In this document: positions 44,540 through 55,845 of the stretch, one piece after another
Layout: each line of letters begins with the position of its first letter
How positions within the stretch are numbered: position 1 is the first letter of the stretch
DNA from: Bolinopsis microptera
Taxonomy: Eukaryota > Ctenophora > Tentaculata > Lobata > Bolinopsidae
Assembly (NCBI RefSeq): GCF_026151205.1
Contig: NC_087076.1
Span: 11,756,902 to 11,820,901 of the forward strand
Direction of reading: 5' to 3'
Length of the DNA stretch: 64,000 bases
Translations under genes and position numbers: made by a program
Notes under the pieces: generated by a model
Databases searched by the model: none
The model's input: the letters and a program-made list of their open reading frames with translations, nothing else
What the model was told of the DNA's origin: nothing

Positions 44540-45540
44540 ATTATAATGTCAGGACAATTTACAAAGTCGAAATGTAAACTCAAATCTTCATTAATATCAA
44601 TATTAATACGGAGGTAATTTTAACAATTTCGCAATTTAACCTTTGAAACAATTCCTTGTGTTTAGGTAGGCATATCGGTCGATAACTGACTGAATATGGC
44701 ACTTTTTACTCATTCAAGTTGGCATTAAATTCATATATAATGCCATTTAAATGTCGTGGGAAAGCAGAATTTATTCGAAATCACAAATGAGCATAATTCT
44801 CACCTTTCGCACGTGCAAACTTTGAGCGGACGTTGCGTGCGCGTCCAATATTGAATCACCGTAAATATTTGCATAGTGGTATTTTATATATAGTTTTATA
44901 AGCATGCAAAGTTTCAGAGGATTTCAAAAAGAACTTAGATCACAACGGGACTCCAAAGTTGATAAAAATCGTGAAAATAACAATTTTCAGTGATTTTAGC
45001 AATTTTAAATCAATTTGGGCGTGTCCCCACGTGTGCAACTTTTCGATTTTCAACTTTAAAACTAGCATATAACACAATTTAGACCTTTAGGAAGCAAAAT
45101 TGAGCTCCACAACCCAACAGATGGCCCAACATTATTTTATTATTATTAATTCACAAGTATTGTGTTTTTATAAAATTATTCTTCAAAAAAGCATTAACTT
45201 CAATAGCGATTATCTTTATGAAGGAGCACGTGCACGGTAGGAACATTTTGCGGTAAATTTTCAGAATGCTTGAACAATTATCTAACCTGAAAATCTCCTC
45301 AGATTTTGAATGAAATTACTCCTTCATGGTGTAAAATCGATTTGAAAAGTTGTTATTTTGACAAAAATATAGTTTTAAAAACACATAATTTTATGACGTC
45401 ATCAAGTGATGATGATGACGTTAAATTATTTTTCGATATAATGTAAACTAAAGTGTAAACAATTATCTTTAAAACCTGTGGTTCGAGATGACTGTATCTT
45501 TTATACTTTCGAAGCTATGGACACTTAAATGTAGGCTACA
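44540..45540 (+). repeat. Interspersed repeat family E, copy 2
   Basis: Directly follows the palindromic module, the same order as at 58 kb and 60 kb. It lacks the MITE found in copy 1 at the GACGTCATCAAG site (45393-45404), where it reads straight through. Confidence 0.85.
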
Positions 45541-46020
45541 ATTGACTGCCAAAGCGTCTATACATACATCTATCACAATGCTGGCAAGCATTACCGTTGC
45601 CATTATATTCACAATACTATTTACCCCCTATACTATTATACCCCCTTTATTGTTTTTCAGGCATTGAGACTCATCGAAAGTAGTTGAGCAGGTATATTTA
45701 AGTTCAAAACATTCTAATTCAATGTTAAAGATGACAGGAATAAGAAATAGTTATGTGGAGGTTTTTTAAGAAATTTGCACAAAATACTCGCCAGCATGTT
45801 ATACGAAATTAGGTAAAAACCCCAAAATCGCCATATTCAGGTGCCTTAAAAACCATGTTAAAATTGAGTTAGGGATCTGAAACTTTGCAGGGCGTCTAGA
45901 CCTTGTCCAAATCGACTGTTTAAAAAATATCATGTTTCAAGAGTATCGGAAAGTGGGTTTTCTGGATCCCCTGTTTTACAACAGATTGTCGTGAAGTATA
46001 TCACCTTAATAATCCCAGAA
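45541..46020 (+). repeat. Interspersed repeat H, copy 1
   Basis: CACAATGCTGGCAAGC, CCCCTATACTATTATA, GGCATTGAGACTCATCGAAA, CATGTTAAAATTGAGTTAG and CCCCTGTTTTACAACAG recur inverted at 59480-60020 and direct at 61985-62210 and 62510-62660. No ORF. Confidence 0.8.
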
Positions 46021-46150
46021 TGTGTGTGTGTCTGATCGTCTGTGTGTCTGTCTGTCTGTGCGCGTGTAATTTCCGGTCGGTTATATTAAAAAAACGGTAA
46101 GAGTTACGGGACTGGTTTTTTCGGTATAGTGTCGACAAAATAAAAGTGAC
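46021..46150 (+). repeat. TGTG-rich tract and repeat related to 49.9-50.5 kb
   Basis: ATCACCTTAATAA, a short TG-rich stretch, then GGTAAGAGTTACGGG. The same order flanks the long GT array (49925-50520), where the TG stretch has expanded. Confidence 0.7.
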
Positions 46151-46154
46151 ATCC

Positions 46155-46450
46155 CTATAACATCGGATTCGGACTAAACTATATCATTGGATCAATGAAA
46201 AACGAGTTATTATACAATTTAAATATTCTAAGTATCACATTATGGCATGATCACTTTCTTGATCTTCGGCTTCCTCGTTCACTTCTTCGGAGTTATTATT
46301 TACCTCCACATCTTGTAAAAGTTTACACTGAAATAAAGACTTTTGGCGTGAATACTACAAAAGTAGTGTCGATTGAACAGACAGTATATCATTGTGTTTC
46401 ATTTGATATTTGCTATATTTCACTCGGTAACTTATACGTCCTTAAACAAG
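46155..46450 (+). promoter_or_regulatory. 5' flank of intact MFS gene
   Basis: Shared with 27122-27366 plus the parts around copy 1 insertions (28150-28217, 29194-29202). It carries the uninterrupted sites for the Penelope fragment (CAGACAGTATATCA) and the TTAA element (CCTTAAACAAG). It likely holds the promoter and 5' UTR. A TATATTTCAC word lies near 46410. Confidence 0.5.
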
Positions 46451-48068
46451 ATGAAGGATGAGTATGAAGTCATAATTGGTGGAGATGATATATTGGACGA
46501 TACAGGAGGACAGAAGGAACGGAAATCTTGGACGAGAATCGATAAGCTCTTGTTGATATTTTGTGCCCTGTGCGATTTTGCAGATGGAACAGAAATTGAT
46601 CTACCTGGTTTGTACAACTTTTAAAGTTTTAACTTACAATTGAGGCAAACAACCGAAGAACTAATGGCATTCCTCACTCCTAGCCTGTCTAATACAAGTG
46701 TAGACAGTAGAAGCCTGATAAACATCCGTCGTCTCCTCAGGAATGATGACACAACAAGTTTCGTGTGACATTGAACTGTCTTCATGGAAGGAAGGATTAC
46801 TGAAATGTAGTTTATACATCGCATTAGTAATATCAACTTTCATTGCCACAGTACTATCAATAAGGTAAGCGTCGCAAATTGCTGTGTATAGGCTATACTA
46901 TAATACTAATAGCCCGATGATTCTGATTGTAACTGTTTATCTGCTAATAGGTACAGAAATTCAAAATTTGTAGGTTATAAAGTTTCATCTCAGGTTTGGA
47001 AGACGGAAGTTGATTATAATCTCGCTCGACCTGAGTGCAATAAGTACAATAGTCTGTGCTGTAGTTGCAGACTTTAACACTCTCCTTCTTTCCCGAATAC
47101 TCCTTGGCTTTTGTCTTGGACTGAGACACACCCTGCTTTATGTTTGGGTCGCTGAGATGGTTTCCAGTCAACAGATTCTAGCTAAGCTTTTAATGGTACA
47201 GTCCATAGTGTACTATGCGGGGGAAATGTGGTCGTCGGTGTTGGGGTTCCTCCTACTTGAGCAAATTGGATGGAGAATGTTCATTCTTTGTTCGACATTA
47301 CCCATAATCATTCCACCAATCGTCATGCTTCACTGCTGTTTCACAGAGAAAGTAGGCCCACAGATAGAATACAGTGATGAGAAAGAAACAGTGACCGTCC
47401 CTAACTTTGTTGGCCGAACCACCAAACTAGGGTTGCTCTTTGCTTGTATAACTTTCAATGGCTGGCTTACCACCCTCCTCGTTCCAGCCCTGATCAAAAT
47501 GTTCAATATCAAGGAAGCAGGATCTAACAATAATTGCTCTGTGACCATGACTCAAGGGCAGGAACTCTTGTTACTGGGACTCGTTAACTTCGCAGCCATA
47601 CCCTCTACACTGCTCACCCACTGTATTAAAGGAAAGATAGGATTTCTTAAACTACAGGGTGTAATTGCCTTGATATGCATAGGAAATTTTGCACTTATGC
47701 TCACACAAGAAAGCCTCGTGGTAGCGATTTTAACCAACTTCATAGCTAAGTTTGTGTATGGGATCACTGCCTTGAACATATGTTACGTACTCTACGACGT
47801 AAACTACTTTGGAACAAAAGACTTTGCTCTAGGTAGTAGCACGGCCTGCTCATTCGGTATGATAGGAGGGATGGCTGGGTCGACAATGGTCGCTTTTGCT
47901 CCCACATCGTCCGTTATATTCACTGCTTTGGTGCTCTCTATTGTTCAGATAATGGTCCTTTTCTCTATGACAGAGGTGCAAGAAGGGGAGATGGGAAAGG
48001 TGCAAGAAGAGGAGATGGGAAAGGTGCAAGAAGAGGAGATGGAAAATGGCGCACAAACTTTAAAGTGA
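46451..48068 (+). CDS. MFS transporter, intact copy (3 exons)
   Basis: Exons 46451-46607, 46741-46864 and 46994-48068 join to 1356 bp (451 aa). Introns are 133 and 129 bp with GT/AG ends (CTG|GTTTGT, CTCCTCAG|G, AAG|GTAAGC, ATCTCAG|G) and phases 1 and 2. Exon 1 ends near TEIDLPG; exon 2 gives TM2 (LLKCSLYIALVISTFIA); exon 3 begins with RFGRRK, the conserved MFS loop 2-3 motif. About twelve hydrophobic segments follow, with a longer cytosolic loop (EEVGPQIEYSDEK-like, TVPNFVGRTTK) between TM6 and TM7. The tail has VQEEEMGK repeats. It resembles SV2/SLC22-type carriers (plasma or vesicle membrane); the substrate is unknown. The start ATG is the first in frame and is shared by copy 1. Neighbour copy 1 is dead, so this is the likely working gene. 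Confidence 0.88.
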
Positions 48069-48900
48069 TCAGAACCTTTCAAATTTAAGTGAATAGGAAA
48101 AATTTCGATTCTGCACGCGCAGGACCGAGGTGGTCAAATAATTTGATTTTTCAAAAAGCAGGTATTACTGATATGATCCTTGCATGGAATATTTAATGCA
48201 CGATAACCCATTTGAGGAAGATGACCTGTGATATGATCATCAAATCTGGTCATATTTCGTATCAGTTGTTTTTATACAACTTTATTAATCATAGATATTT
48301 TGACATTTTCAAATAAGGTCCGATAAGGTATACATTTATTACTTAATGGGTGTTACTCGTAAAATATTTGTTTCAGGACTGTCGACGAGTCCAACTCGGC
48401 GCGCGTCCTGGTCGGTCATACTCATAAACCTACAAATTTATTACATGCCTTCTCAATTCTCATGCGAAACTTTTGCACCCACGAGACATTTTCAAACACG
48501 AGGCTTGCCGAGTTTTGAAAATGTTGATATTGAATTGCATGAGAAGGCATGTGATTAATGTTTTATTACACTTTCTTTGGAGCCAAATTTTGCCAAATGT
48601 CGAACTTATTTATGTTTATACTTTATACTGTTCAAGCTAAGAATATCTCTCATTAGGTTAGTATTTCGGAACTGGAAGTGGAAGGAAGGCACACAACCAT
48701 TATGCTGTGCTGACTTGTCTGCCACTCAGGGGAGTGAGGGGCTCGAACTCCTCAGTCCTCAAGTCGCTCACGAGGAAGGCTTAAAGTCGTAACAGGACTA
48801 CCTCATCGTCCATGACAGGCAATGTTGAGACCTACCTACCTTGAACAAATTACAATCACGCTTTGTTACCCCCTTTTGTTTGAGAAGGGATGATGATTAA
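48069..48900. other. 3' flank with fold-back; no gene
   Basis: 48443-48556 is an imperfect fold-back (ACATGCCTTCTCA and GCATGAGAAGGCATGT at its ends; CATTTTCAAAA/TTTTGAAAATG inside). 48376-48412 resembles 8245-8275 (GTCGACGAGTCCAAC...GGCGCGCGTCCT). No coding motif. Confidence 0.5.
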
Positions 48901-49260
48901 TGATTAATCACTCTACACTCGACTGTCACGTGACTTTTTAAACACGTTCTCTTGGTGGCCCTGAATGACTATTCGAAATCCTAGCCCTCTAATCTGATCC
49001 CAACCTTAACCCTAACCCAATCTCTAACAAAAGCATATGCTGAAACCCTAACCATAACAAAAAATTAGACCGACTTCCTTATATGGTCATATCACGTGAT
49101 CGAGACAGTTTTTCGCCAGTATCTCGTCAGGGTAGCATTTAACCCTATGTCATGGGAGTGATTCGGAATCAGCGTCCGAAAATACATCGATTCTATTTGG
49201 TTTCAACTGTCGGGGGCCCTTTTAGAAAAATCTCGAAAATCGACTGTAGTGATTCAGCAC
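48900..49260 (+). repeat. Interspersed repeat family D, copy 3
   Basis: ATTAATCACTCTACACTCGA, CCCTAACCC tracts, ATATCACGTGATCGAGACAG and GATTCGGAATCAGCGTCCGA. Matches copies at 8340, 16625 (inverted) and 62280 (inverted). Confidence 0.85.
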
Positions 49261-49600
49261 TCTCGTTTGAGAAGCTCGATTGATACTTGCGGTAGATTAC
49301 TGGCGTCCGTTAGTATTGTTTATACTTGTAGATTTAATGGCACCTGCTATTGTTTGGCACACACCATTGTTTATACTTGTCCCTGTTAAATAACTGCAGA
49401 CCAGAGGGGACTTGAGGAATCTAGGGACAGCAGTCTTCGCGCCAAAGGTCTTCACCTCATGAAACAATATGCTGATAAATTCCTGAGATAGTAGTAGTAA
49501 ACCCGCGATGTGACATGTGCCTCAATACTCAATAGGATATTACAAACATTTATTATATCAATTTATCATTAAATAATTCAACAATATCAATAACTTATAT
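49261..49600. repeat. Old interspersed repeat, second copy of 26.3-kb sequence
   Basis: TTGTTTATACTTGTCCCTGTTAAATAACTGCA, AATCTAGGGACAGCA and CGCCAAAGGTCTTCAC match 26265-26360. No ORF. Confidence 0.7.
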
Positions 49601-49644
49601 GGTATTGGTTGATCCTTCACACTAAGCACCGATTTAAAAAATCC

Positions 49645-49812
49645 ATGCCTCTATTCCCCGAGAGTTTCCACGCCAACTGGCGGGAGCTCTGCCCACACTA
49701 CGCGCCTCGTTGTGTGAATCCGGTTTTTTTACCCACGCCATGTGGCCCGTCAAAACATGGCGTAGTGTGGGCAGACATTCGGGGAATAGAGGCGTAGTGT
49801 GGGCAGGCCCTA
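49645..49812. repeat. Fold-back with GCCCACACTACGC arms
   Basis: ATTCCCCGA and CTGCCCACACTACGC at the left are inverted at the right (GCGTAGTGTGGGCAG, TCGGGGAAT), with a second GCGTAGTGTGGGCAG behind. A nested ACGCCATGTGGCCC/CATGGCGTAGTG pair is also present. A miniature TIR element is likely. Confidence 0.7.
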
Positions 49813-49950
49813 AAGCTTTTGAATCTTCGGACACTTGAATATATCCTAAAAATCTGAAGTAAAACCAGTGTGGAGCACACTTGGGTCTTATCAAATGACT
49901 ATCAGTGGTTCGGCAGCTACTATAATCACCTTAATAACACCAAAATGTTT

Positions 49951-50403
<453 letters not shown>

Positions 50404-50849
50404 TGACGAAGCCCATAAGCAAATTTTTTTAAATCGGTCGGTGGTAAGTGGTTTAATTGATGGTTTTGTACCAAAAATGTGACATAAAATAGCTTGAGCA
50501 GAACGGCAAGAGTTACGGGGCTTGCTCTCTCTCATTACTGTATTATATGTAGCGTCATAATTGGGTTAGCCCAGGAAGATTCGCTGTAATGTTATACCAT
50601 AAGCCCATTAGGGGAGGGGGGACTGTTAGTGTTTGGGGTCTGTTTGGACTGCAGAGAGAGAGTTCATACGACAATGTTATGCGTGTTTTCAAATATTTAA
50701 TGTAATATTGTCCCAATGTCAAAGCGATAGAAGAGACTATGACGTGACCGTTTGTATCCTAAGCAACGCATCTACTTCCTGGGCTACAGTATTGACTTCG
50801 CCATTTTCTCCTCCCTCACCGCCATCTTCTCCTCCCTCTTTCCTTCACT

Positions 50850-52232
50850 ATGGATCTGAATTCTGTTACCAATGTTTTAAACTCGTTTTCATTAAAAGAG
50901 CTGAAAGCTCTTAAGGCCAGTGTTGAGAATGTCATGAAACTTAAAAGGGATTCTGTTAAATGCGAGGACTTCTTGGAGTTGCATTCAGATTTTGTTCAAA
51001 ACAAGAGTGTTCAACATGGCACGTTGATGTCTGAACTTGAAACACTTATGGCCAAGCAAACTGCTGTGAAAACTGCCACAAAGTGGCTCACTTCCACTGG
51101 AGAAGAATATGTATGGTCTTCCTCAAATGGACACACCACGACTAAGGAGCCAATCGATATTTTAAATTATCCTGGGATATCAGAGCTTATGCATGATATC
51201 AACTCCAAGTTTGGCTGCAAGCTAAACTCATTCCTAGCAAGCATGTACAAGTCTGGTGCTTGTGCAACTAGGTACCACAACGACGACGAGGTGTCTCTTG
51301 ACCAGTCGCAAGGTATTTATGTAGTTTCATTTGGAGCTGAGAGGACCCTCGACATAATTCCAGAAAATGGGGATAAGCGATGTAACAGTAAATGCCATAT
51401 CACCCCAAAGGACTGTAGTTTGTATATTATGAAACCGGGGTGTCAGGAATATTGTCTTCACAAGGTTCGTGCAGAGAGATCAGCTAAGGAGACTCGGTAT
51501 AGCTTATCTTTTCGCTGCCAGATACCGAAGACAGATACAAATGTAGTCAGGGAGCAGAATGTCCTCACTACAATTCCTATGCCGCCCACCACCACCTCAA
51601 CACCGACCCTTTACTACCGAAATGCTCCAAGAAAACCGAAGAGCAGAAAAACCACTGTCCTGTTTGGTACGTCAATGACAAAACTCGTACGGACAAATAA
51701 GTTGGGATTCCGGGGAAGGAAAGTAATCAATGTGTCCCAAAGTGGTGCAAAAATTAGAGATATCACTGAAAATATTCAGCATTTTCATAAAACTCATGCA
51801 GCTGCAGAAGCTGACGATATTGAAAAGATTATATTGAGTGTTGGTACAAATGACATAAAACATTCTAAGTATGGGGTTCAGTTCCTTAGGAAGTATCTTA
51901 ATGACTTAATTGACACCACTAAGCAGTTATTTCCCGCTGCAATTATAATTATCCAATGTTGTCTTCCTATTAAGTGTTTATATTCCTACATAGCAAAGAA
52001 TGTTCTAGATTTTAATAATCTACTTAAAGACTTATGCCTAAATAATAATTGCGTGTTCTTAGACTGTTTCTCAGACTTTTTAACTCGAGACTTTAGATCC
52101 TGTAATGAACTTCTATACCATGATTGGCTTCATCTCAACATGAGAGGAGTAGGTTTATTGTCCACTTGGCTTAAGTTTGTTGTAAACGAACACAGTTTTG
52201 ACAGGGTTGTAAATAATTTTCTGGGAATTTAA
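50850..52232 (+). CDS. LINE ORF1: AlkB-like dioxygenase fused to SGNH esterase
   Basis: 460 aa. Residues 1-75 are helical and charged. Residues ~100-225 carry a 2-oxoglutarate/Fe(II) dioxygenase motif set of the AlkB type: H143-N-D145 in RYHNDDE, distal H204 in CLHKV, and the arginines R216 and R222 in RYSLSFR, which mirror the R-x-N-x-T-F-R end of AlkB. Residues ~268-440 carry SGNH/GDSL hydrolase blocks: S275 in LFGTSMTKL, GTND at 332-335, and the D425-x-x-H428 pair in DWLHLN. SGNH esterases are known in CR1-type ORF1; an AlkB domain beside it is to my knowledge uncommon. It presumably coats or acts on the LINE RNA. The start is the first ATG of the open frame; no frame damage. Confidence 0.85.
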   Translation: MDLNSVTNVLNSFSLKELKALKASVENVMKLKRDSVKCEDFLELHSDFVQNKSVQHGTLMSELETLMAKQTAVKTATKWLTSTGEEYVWSSSNGHTTTKEPIDILNYPGISELMHDINSKFGCKLNSFLASMYKSGACATRYHNDDEVSLDQSQGIYVVSFGAERTLDIIPENGDKRCNSKCHITPKDCSLYIMKPGCQEYCLHKVRAERSAKETRYSLSFRCQIPKTDTNVVREQNVLTTIPMPPTTTSTPTLYYRNAPRKPKSRKTTVLFGTSMTKLVRTNKLGFRGRKVINVSQSGAKIRDITENIQHFHKTHAAAEADDIEKIILSVGTNDIKHSKYGVQFLRKYLNDLIDTTKQLFPAAIIIIQCCLPIKCLYSYIAKNVLDFNNLLKDLCLNNNCVFLDCFSDFLTRDFRSCNELLYHDWLHLNMRGVGLLSTWLKFVVNEHSFDRVVNNFLGI

Positions 52233-52329
52233 ATCTTTGATCTTTTCTTTCATTTAATATTCTGATTAAGACGTTGCGCCTAAAATTAAAACTCAAACAA
52301 ATCTCTGATTTAATCTTTTTCTCAATTTT

Positions 52330-55300
52330 ATGCCTCCTATTTCAGGTACATTCGGTCACTGCCCATTTTCCCATATGTTAGACAATGAATCGTTTAGACT
52401 TAGAATAGGTCTTTTTGCATGCAAAAGGCCTCGTACACAGTCAAGAAATGCACATATACATATCAACACGTTTATACCTAACAAAATTTACACATTCAAG
52501 TCCCCATACACTCCACACATCAACCACAATTCTCATGATCATATGTTTCTTTTCTATTCTCTCATCATGACTTACCTTCTCCCAATTCTTCTCTCCACAA
52601 CTAGGTCCATGAACACCGTATTCCCCCTAGATTCTAATATTCATTCCTCTCTACTCCTTGACAGCCCACGTTATCTTATACCATTTCTTGCTTGCTCCCA
52701 CATCAAACTTTTCTTTGTAATTATCTCCTCATGGTTTATAAGAAATGTTCTTCTCCCTGGTAAGATGAATAGAGTCAAGTATTCCAGCCGCCTCAGGCGT
52801 CTAGTATCTTTATTCATTCTTTGGGTTTTCTCTCTTAACTTTCTTTTGATAACTCTTGTTAATCCTTCTATGCTTAATCCAGGTCCCAACTCCCTATCTG
52901 TACTCTACCAAAATGTCCAAGGTCTTATTCCTTTCAGTAACCTAAGCTCCTCCCATCCCCTTCTTGATGGTAATAAGATTTCCGAACTTCAATCCTTTGC
53001 TAACATAGAGCAGCCTGACATAATTGCCCTAAATGAGACTTGGCTCAAAAAATCTATTTCTAGCAACGAAATCTTTCCTTCTTCTCAATATGAAATCTTC
53101 CGCAATGACCGCACGAGAAAGACTCATCCTCAAGATCCTAATAACCCTAAAAAGTTTAGGGAAAATGGAGGTGGTGTTCTTTTGGCTGTTCGGTCTGATC
53201 TCGATGCCACTACAACCCGACTACCAGTTAGCCTAGGTGCAGAAATGCTTGCCGTTAAAATTGCTTTTCCTAACAAAGAGAGTATTGTAATCTGTACTTG
53301 TTATAGAGTAGGAACTCTTGGGTTACCTAATCATGATGTCATAGTTAGTTATATTCGCAAGCTAGTTTCCAAAAAGAATCCCCCTAAAATCTATGTTATT
53401 GGTGATTTTAATCTCCCCCATACAGACTGGCTATCTTCATCCAGTACCGTACCTATTGAGCAATCCTTCATAGATTCTTTCAGTGATCTTTCTCTCTCCC
53501 AGTTGATCACACCACCCACCCATAAAAGTGGTAATACATTAGACATTCTTCTCAGTAATTATGATAACACAATCGATAACTTGAATGTCTGTGATCCTCA
53601 TTCCGTGTGCAAATCTGATCATTTTCCTGTCACTTTTTCAATTAAAAGCTCCTTTTCCCGCAAGAAAACTCCTAAACGTAAAATCTATAATTATAAGAAA
53701 GCAAACTGGGACATGATTAATCGTGAATTATGCTCGATTAATTGGCAAGTCCTAGAATGCCTAGATCCTGATTCGTCTTGGAAGTTAGTTAAAGACTGCA
53801 TTATGAATTTAGTTGATATACATATTCCTAAAGTAACTATTAAATCAGAGTTTCAACCCCCGTGGTTCGACAGTGAACTTTTTTCTTCATGCCGTAAAAA
53901 AGATAGACTCAGAGCTAAATTTAAAATTTCTGGTTCTATTTCTGATGAGTTAAAGTTTGTTACTAGCCGTAAAGATTTTAAGAGGCTTTCATCAGCCAAA
54001 ATAAGAGACAATCTTTTCAATAGTGATGATCCAGCGCTTATAACTAAGAAGTTTTGGTCACATGTTAAGTATAAATCTAACTCCTGCCGTATTCCTAATT
54101 GTGTTAGTTATTCTGGACAGCTTCGGTTCAAACCCAAAGCTCAAGCTGAACTTTTCAATTCTTTCTTTTATAACCAGTTTTCGGATCCTTCACTTTATGA
54201 CACTGACATCTCCTATGTCAATGATGTTGATTTTGATATTGACTTCGATCATCGGGATGTTCGTAAGCTTCTTTCAAATATTAATTCAAATAAAGCCCAG
54301 GGACCAGATGGCATACACGGTAAAATTCTCAAAAATTGTTCCGTAGGTTTAGCTTACCCTCTAACATGCATTTTTCGTGGATCTTACAACAGCGGCTACA
54401 TTCCACAAGAATGGAAACTTGCAAATGTTGTCCCAATATTTAAGAAAGGTAAGAAAAGTGAGGTTGAAAACTATAGACCAATATCCCTTACTTGTTTAGT
54501 CATGAAAGTTTTTGAGCGCATTGTTAAACGTAAACTGCTTTCTTTGACAAGTACCCTTCTTGATCCCAGGCAGCATGGTTTTCTAGAGCACAAGTCATGC
54601 ACAACCAATATGGTTGACTTTTGTGATAGCCTGGCATTGTCTCTTAACGAAAACATTATCAATCATGTTGTGTATTTTGATTTTGCTAAGGCATTTGATT
54701 CTGTAAATCATGATATCCTTCTTCATAAGCTAAAGACCTTATATAACATTGATGGTACACTTCTCAAATTTCTTACCAATTACCTTCAAGGCCGTTACCA
54801 AAGAGTGGTTATTGGTAATGAGATGTCATCTACCCTCTCAGTTAATTCTGGTGTCCCCCAGGGCTCTATTCTTGGTCCCTTACTTTTTGTATTGTTTATC
54901 AATGATATTCCTCTTGGCCTTTCGGATAATACTGATATTGTTTTGTATGCCGATGATACAAAAATCTGGCGTAAAATACATTCATCTTCTGATAATACTA
55001 ATTTACAAATGGATATAGACTATCTCTCTGACTGGGCACTAAGAAACAAAATGCGATTTCATCCAGCAAAATGTAAAGTGCTTATTGTTTCAGGAAAACC
55101 ATCTTTATCTCCTCCATTCGCATATAATCTTGATGGCTCTCCTCTTGTGTATGTAGAGTTAGAAAAAGATCTTGGAGTCGATGTTACTCCTAAGCTAAGT
55201 TGGAATAGTCAGTGCGACAGAATTTATACTAAGGCCTGCCAACAACTTGGTATGGTCAGAAGAGATGGCCATATTGTCATTGATCAGAAACGTCGCCGGG

Positions 55301-55845
55301 CGCTTTACCTCTCCCTGGTTCGTAGCCAATTCGAAAATTGTTCCATAATCTGGCGCCCTTGTAATAAATCACTTAGTGATAAATTAGAAAGTCTCCAAAA
55401 GAGAGCTATTAAATGGATTCTGTCTGAAGAGGGCCGCAGTTATCCACCTGAGCAATATGTCAAAAAGTGCAAGCTTGTCGACATTCTCCCTTTGTCTCAA
55501 AAGTTTGACTTGAATGATCTTATTTTTTTCCACAAAGTTCTTAACAATTTAATTCCTGTATCGCTGCCTCACTATCTCTCTTTATATCAGGGCACTTCTC
55601 GACTAAGACGTTGCCACCTCGACAGTCTGTCTATTGTGTCATCAATTTTACCTAAGTTAAGTCAGAATTCACACACCACATGTACCTCAAATAGCCCACT
55701 GGCAAAATCATTTTTCTACAGAACCCATATACTGTGGAATGGACTCCCTTTACAGGTAAGACAGATTGTGTCTACTAGTCTTTTCAAAGCTGAGGTCACT
55801 AAGCATCTATGGAAATGTTTATTGGATAGTGAAACAACAGTCTAG
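52330..55845 (+). CDS. LINE ORF2: APE endonuclease and reverse transcriptase
   Basis: 1171 aa. Residues 1-180 are hydrophobic in places (LIMTYLLPILLS, LFFVIISSWFI, LFILWVFSLNFLLITLV) and end at NPGP (183-186). The APE endonuclease follows: LYQNVQGL, ALNETWL, YVIGDFNLPHTDW, and SDHFPVTF. RT motifs are NYRPISLTC, VVYFDFAKAFDSVNHD, GVPQGSILGPLLF and YADD (873-876). The C-terminal tail is LWNGLPLQVRQ-n-FKAEVTKHLW. All catalytic residues I can place are present. It makes target-primed cDNA in the nucleus together with ORF1. The ATG at 52330 is the first in the frame. The true start could be later if the N-terminal part is not translated. Confidence 0.92.
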   Translation: MPPISGTFGHCPFSHMLDNESFRLRIGLFACKRPRTQSRNAHIHINTFIPNKIYTFKSPYTPHINHNSHDHMFLFYSLIMTYLLPILLSTTRSMNTVFPLDSNIHSSLLLDSPRYLIPFLACSHIKLFFVIISSWFIRNVLLPGKMNRVKYSSRLRRLVSLFILWVFSLNFLLITLVNPSMLNPGPNSLSVLYQNVQGLIPFSNLSSSHPLLDGNKISELQSFANIEQPDIIALNETWLKKSISSNEIFPSSQYEIFRNDRTRKTHPQDPNNPKKFRENGGGVLLAVRSDLDATTTRLPVSLGAEMLAVKIAFPNKESIVICTCYRVGTLGLPNHDVIVSYIRKLVSKKNPPKIYVIGDFNLPHTDWLSSSSTVPIEQSFIDSFSDLSLSQLITPPTHKSGNTLDILLSNYDNTIDNLNVCDPHSVCKSDHFPVTFSIKSSFSRKKTPKRKIYNYKKANWDMINRELCSINWQVLECLDPDSSWKLVKDCIMNLVDIHIPKVTIKSEFQPPWFDSELFSSCRKKDRLRAKFKISGSISDELKFVTSRKDFKRLSSAKIRDNLFNSDDPALITKKFWSHVKYKSNSCRIPNCVSYSGQLRFKPKAQAELFNSFFYNQFSDPSLYDTDISYVNDVDFDIDFDHRDVRKLLSNINSNKAQGPDGIHGKILKNCSVGLAYPLTCIFRGSYNSGYIPQEWKLANVVPIFKKGKKSEVENYRPISLTCLVMKVFERIVKRKLLSLTSTLLDPRQHGFLEHKSCTTNMVDFCDSLALSLNENIINHVVYFDFAKAFDSVNHDILLHKLKTLYNIDGTLLKFLTNYLQGRYQRVVIGNEMSSTLSVNSGVPQGSILGPLLFVLFINDIPLGLSDNTDIVLYADDTKIWRKIHSSSDNTNLQMDIDYLSDWALRNKMRFHPAKCKVLIVSGKPSLSPPFAYNLDGSPLVYVELEKDLGVDVTPKLSWNSQCDRIYTKACQQLGMVRRDGHIVIDQKRRRALYLSLVRSQFENCSIIWRPCNKSLSDKLESLQKRAIKWILSEEGRSYPPEQYVKKCKLVDILPLSQKFDLNDLIFFHKVLNNLIPVSLPHYLSLYQGTSRLRRCHLDSLSIVSSILPKLSQNSHTTCTSNSPLAKSFFYRTHILWNGLPLQVRQIVSTSLFKAEVTKHLWKCLLDSETTV

